In this document: piece by piece, positions 5,850 through 7,233 of the stretch
Position numbering within the stretch: position 1 is the stretch's first letter
Layout of the letters: every line of letters begins with the position of its first letter
Source: Spirochaetales bacterium
GTDB lineage: Bacteria; Spirochaetota; Spirochaetia; DSM-27196; PWMO01
Assembly (NCBI GenBank): GCA_007130025.1
Contig: SLTF01000009.1
Span: 1 to 7,233, forward strand
Direction: 5' to 3'
Length of the DNA stretch: 7,233 nucleotides
Position numbers and translations under genes: made by a program
Notes under the pieces: model-generated
The model's input: only the letters and a program-made list of their open reading frames with translations
What the model was told of the DNA's origin: nothing
Databases searched by the model: none

Positions 5850-5853
5850 GCGA

Positions 5854-5884
5854 TTATCGAGAAATATGGGTTATCGAGGAATAT
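5854..5884. repeat. 17-bp-period tandem direct repeat
   Basis: TTATCGAGAAATAT (5854-5867), GGG, then TTATCGAGGAATAT (5871-5884) are two 14-base copies with one mismatch. The second copy encodes the last residues and stop of the small minus-strand gene, and the first copy lies just beyond that stop, between two convergent genes. It looks like a short local duplication; only two copies are present. Confidence 0.8.
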
Positions 5885-6023
5885 CGTTGCGGGTGTGAAC
5901 GAGTTCTTCGGTGAGCTTCTGCGCGAGTCGCGCAATGGCCGCAGACATATAGGTTCGATCGCGAACCTTCTGCTTGAGCTCTGCGATTCGCTTCGGATTA
6001 CTTGGTTTGGCTATTCTCACCAT
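5871..6023 (-). CDS. Small basic protein (50 residues), downstream of the YraN-family gene
   Basis: A 50-codon frame starts with ATG at 6023 and ends with TAA at 5871. The product begins MVRIAKPSNPKRIAELKQKV and continues with a second helical segment (about 24-41, AAIARLAQKLTEELV). It is basic, Cys-free and probably two helices. It starts 12 bases after the YraN-family stop on the same strand, which suggests the last gene of the HD-GYP/YraN operon. The SD is poor (GGA seven bases upstream). Position, codon pattern and a coherent amphipathic sequence support a real gene; I do not recognise a family with certainty. The 3' end lies in the 17-bp tandem repeat. Confidence 0.6.
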   Translation of the reverse strand: MVRIAKPSNPKRIAELKQKVRDRTYMSAAIARLAQKLTEELVHTRNDIPR

Positions 6024-6035
6024 GGTTTTCCGCGC

Positions 6036-6392
6036 CTATTCCACCACACCGGGGATCCGTTCTACCCTGTCTCCACGAACAAAGAGTACCTCGTAGCGGG
6101 GCGAAAAACCATCGAATCGGCGATTAACCGCCAGAAACTCGCGCGACGCTGCGATGATCCGCGAAAGTTTCCGGCGGGTCACGCTGTGTTCGAGGCTTTC
6201 ATAGGGCAACACGTCCCAACTCTTCACCTCGAAGAATCCGATGATCCCTTCCCGTACAGCTACAATATCGACCTCTCCCCGCCGTCCTCTGAAGTTCTTT
6301 TGGACAATATTCCACCCTGAATCCACCAGAAAGGCCGCGGCCCGAGTTTCGCCGTCGCGCCCGCGGGAGGAGGTTGAGGGTCGGCCGGTCAA
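6036..6392 (-). CDS. YraN family protein (UPF0102, restriction-endonuclease-like fold)
   Basis: The 118-residue protein matches the YraN/UPF0102 family, small proteins with the core of RecB-like and Holliday-junction-resolvase-like nucleases; their cellular role is still unclear. The family features are in order: GRDGETRAAAFLVDSGWNIV (11-30, the usual 'G..GE..AA.yL...Gy.i'), NFRGRRGEVDIVA (33-45) and FFEVKSW (53-59). The presumed metal and catalytic residues E40, D42, E55 and K57 are all present. The only workable start is a TTG at 6392, because a stop lies just upstream in frame and the protein has no internal Met. The TTG overlaps the HD-GYP stop by four bases (TTGA) with GAGG in front, so translation is probably coupled. 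The 50-residue gene follows 12 bases later. Confidence 0.9.
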   Translation of the reverse strand: MTGRPSTSSRGRDGETRAAAFLVDSGWNIVQKNFRGRRGEVDIVAVREGIIGFFEVKSWDVLPYESLEHSVTRRKLSRIIAASREFLAVNRRFDGFSPRYEVLFVRGDRVERIPGVVE

Positions 6393-7233
6393 TCCGCCTC
6401 ACGGGCCGCGGCAAGCTCTTTTGGATCGACCGCTTTCGCGATGAAGAGATTTTTTTCGGTGAACAGATCAAGGGTTTCCCCGTTATCGCCCCCGTACTCG
6501 CGCCCCCGTTCGTTGATCATGATCTTGACCGACGGCTTGAGCGGTGCGTCAACGTTGTTCTCGATCACCCGTCCGATTGCACCGCTGCTCAGCAGCACGA
6601 TACTCCCGATGGGATAGATGCCCATCGTGCGAATAAACACCTTCAGGACCTCGGGGTCAAACCGGCGGGAGTTGTCGCTCAGGATGGCTCGCATGGCCGC
6701 ATAGCCGATCATCGATCCGCGGTAAGGTCGTTCAGAAACCATCGCTTCGAAGGCGTCCACCACCGCGATGATCCGAGCCGGAAGAATGATGTTTCGCCCC
6801 GCCACACCTCTGGGATACCCGGCTCCGTCCCATCGCTCCTGATGCTGCATTGCCGCAATACCGATCTCTTCGGGGTACTTGAGTTCTCGCGTGATGATCT
6901 TGTAGGAATGGATGGGGTGAGTACGGATCTTCTTGAGCTCTTCGGGCGCGAGCTTACCCTTCTTATCGACGATCTCCTGCGGCAGTCGCAGCATACCGAT
7001 GTCGTGCAGCAGGGCCGCCGTTGCAAGCTGCAACAGTTTGTGCTTGACCATGCCCATGTTGCGTCCGACCATGGTAGCGAGAATCGAGCAGTTGATCGCG
7101 TTCTCGACATTCCCCGCCTGCCCCTGAAACCCGTACAGAATGAACTGAATGATGTCGTTTTTGCGCTCATCGAGGGCGTGAAAGAGTTGATCAACAATCG
7201 AATCAAACTCCGCGATCGAAACCGTATCCATCT
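6389..7233 (-). CDS. HD-GYP domain protein, probable cyclic-di-GMP phosphodiesterase, 5' end probably outside the window
   Basis: HD-GYP proteins hydrolyse cyclic di-GMP, a second messenger governing motility and attachment. At least 280 codons are visible. Counting from the Met at 7231, the HD-GYP domain spans about 40-210. It has LLHDIGM (74-80; H76-D77), THP (H105), QHQERWDGAGYP (129-140; H130, D135 and the GYP triad 138-140) and VVDAFEAM (157-164; D159). The first metal-ligand His of the family (usually in 'HSxxV') appears to be Asn44. A C-terminal segment (about 205-280, starting GIYPIGSIVLL) is the usual small beta-rich extension. The frame is open to the window edge with only two bases beyond the Met. 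Spirochaete homologues often carry another N-terminal region, so the true start probably lies outside. It is the first visible gene of the HD-GYP, YraN, small-protein operon. Confidence 0.92.
   Translation of the reverse strand, partial: MDTVSIAEFDSIVDQLFHALDERKNDIIQFILYGFQGQAGNVENAINCSILATMVGRNMGMVKHKLLQLATAALLHDIGMLRLPQEIVDKKGKLAPEELKKIRTHPIHSYKIITRELKYPEEIGIAAMQHQERWDGAGYPRGVAGRNIILPARIIAVVDAFEAMVSERPYRGSMIGYAAMRAILSDNSRRFDPEVLKVFIRTMGIYPIGSIVLLSSGAIGRVIENNVDAPLKPSVKIMINERGREYGGDNGETLDLFTEKNLFIAKAVDPKELAAAREAD

Noticed and set aside
5895..6320. A 141-codon plus-strand frame opposite the YraN-family gene and the small gene
   Set aside because: The opposite strand carries the YraN motifs and the 50-residue gene in an operon layout; the plus-strand product has no recognisable features and no SD.

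Overview
This window looks like chromosomal DNA from a spirochaete, most likely a free-living, moderately GC-rich member of the Spirochaetaceae; I would not name a genus. The main evidence is a complete periplasmic flagellar core protein FlaB (short, with no surface D2/D3 domains and with the spirochaete-type middle segment '[12 protein letters not shown]'). Supporting evidence is the gene order coaD-rpmF-acpP-rnc and a leftmost gene resembling a spirochaete-restricted family of unknown function. No mobile element, CRISPR array, rRNA or tRNA is visible. The window is ordinary housekeeping and motility DNA, and the interest lies in regulation and in a few unusual protein details.

Layout. (1) Positions 1-500, minus strand: the 5' part of a gene of unknown function that runs off the left edge. 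(2) 501-656: a divergent intergenic region with a sigma-28-like flagellar promoter and a flaB leader. The leader places one GGA motif in a hairpin loop and a second in the Shine-Dalgarno (SD) sequence, as in CsrA-repressed flagellin leaders. (3) flaB, plus strand, closed by a textbook intrinsic terminator. (4) A CCA-adding/poly(A) polymerase family gene, plus strand, with a promoter placed so that transcription should begin at or within two bases of the ATG. (5) A minus-strand block read right to left: coaD, rpmF, acpP, terminator, rnc. rnc converges on the cca-type gene with only 5 bp between the stop codons. (6) A plus-strand exported HEAT-like repeat protein, divergent from coaD. (7) A minus-strand operon at the right edge: an HD-GYP protein (5' end probably outside the window), a YraN-family nuclease-fold protein overlapping it by 4 bp, and a 50-residue small protein.

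How the genes relate. flaB and the HD-GYP protein both belong to motility or cyclic-di-GMP physiology but are not in one operon. The central block combines coenzyme A biosynthesis (CoaD), the acyl carrier protein that receives the CoA-derived phosphopantetheine arm, ribosomal protein L32 and RNase III. With the tRNA CCA-adding family enzyme, most of the middle serves RNA maturation, translation and lipid synthesis. Two genes (cca-type and coaD) have good promoters that leave no room for a leader, whereas flaB, acpP, rpmF and the leftmost gene have clear SD sequences. The window therefore appears to mix leadered and leaderless genes. I found no sign of a wholly new multi-gene system.
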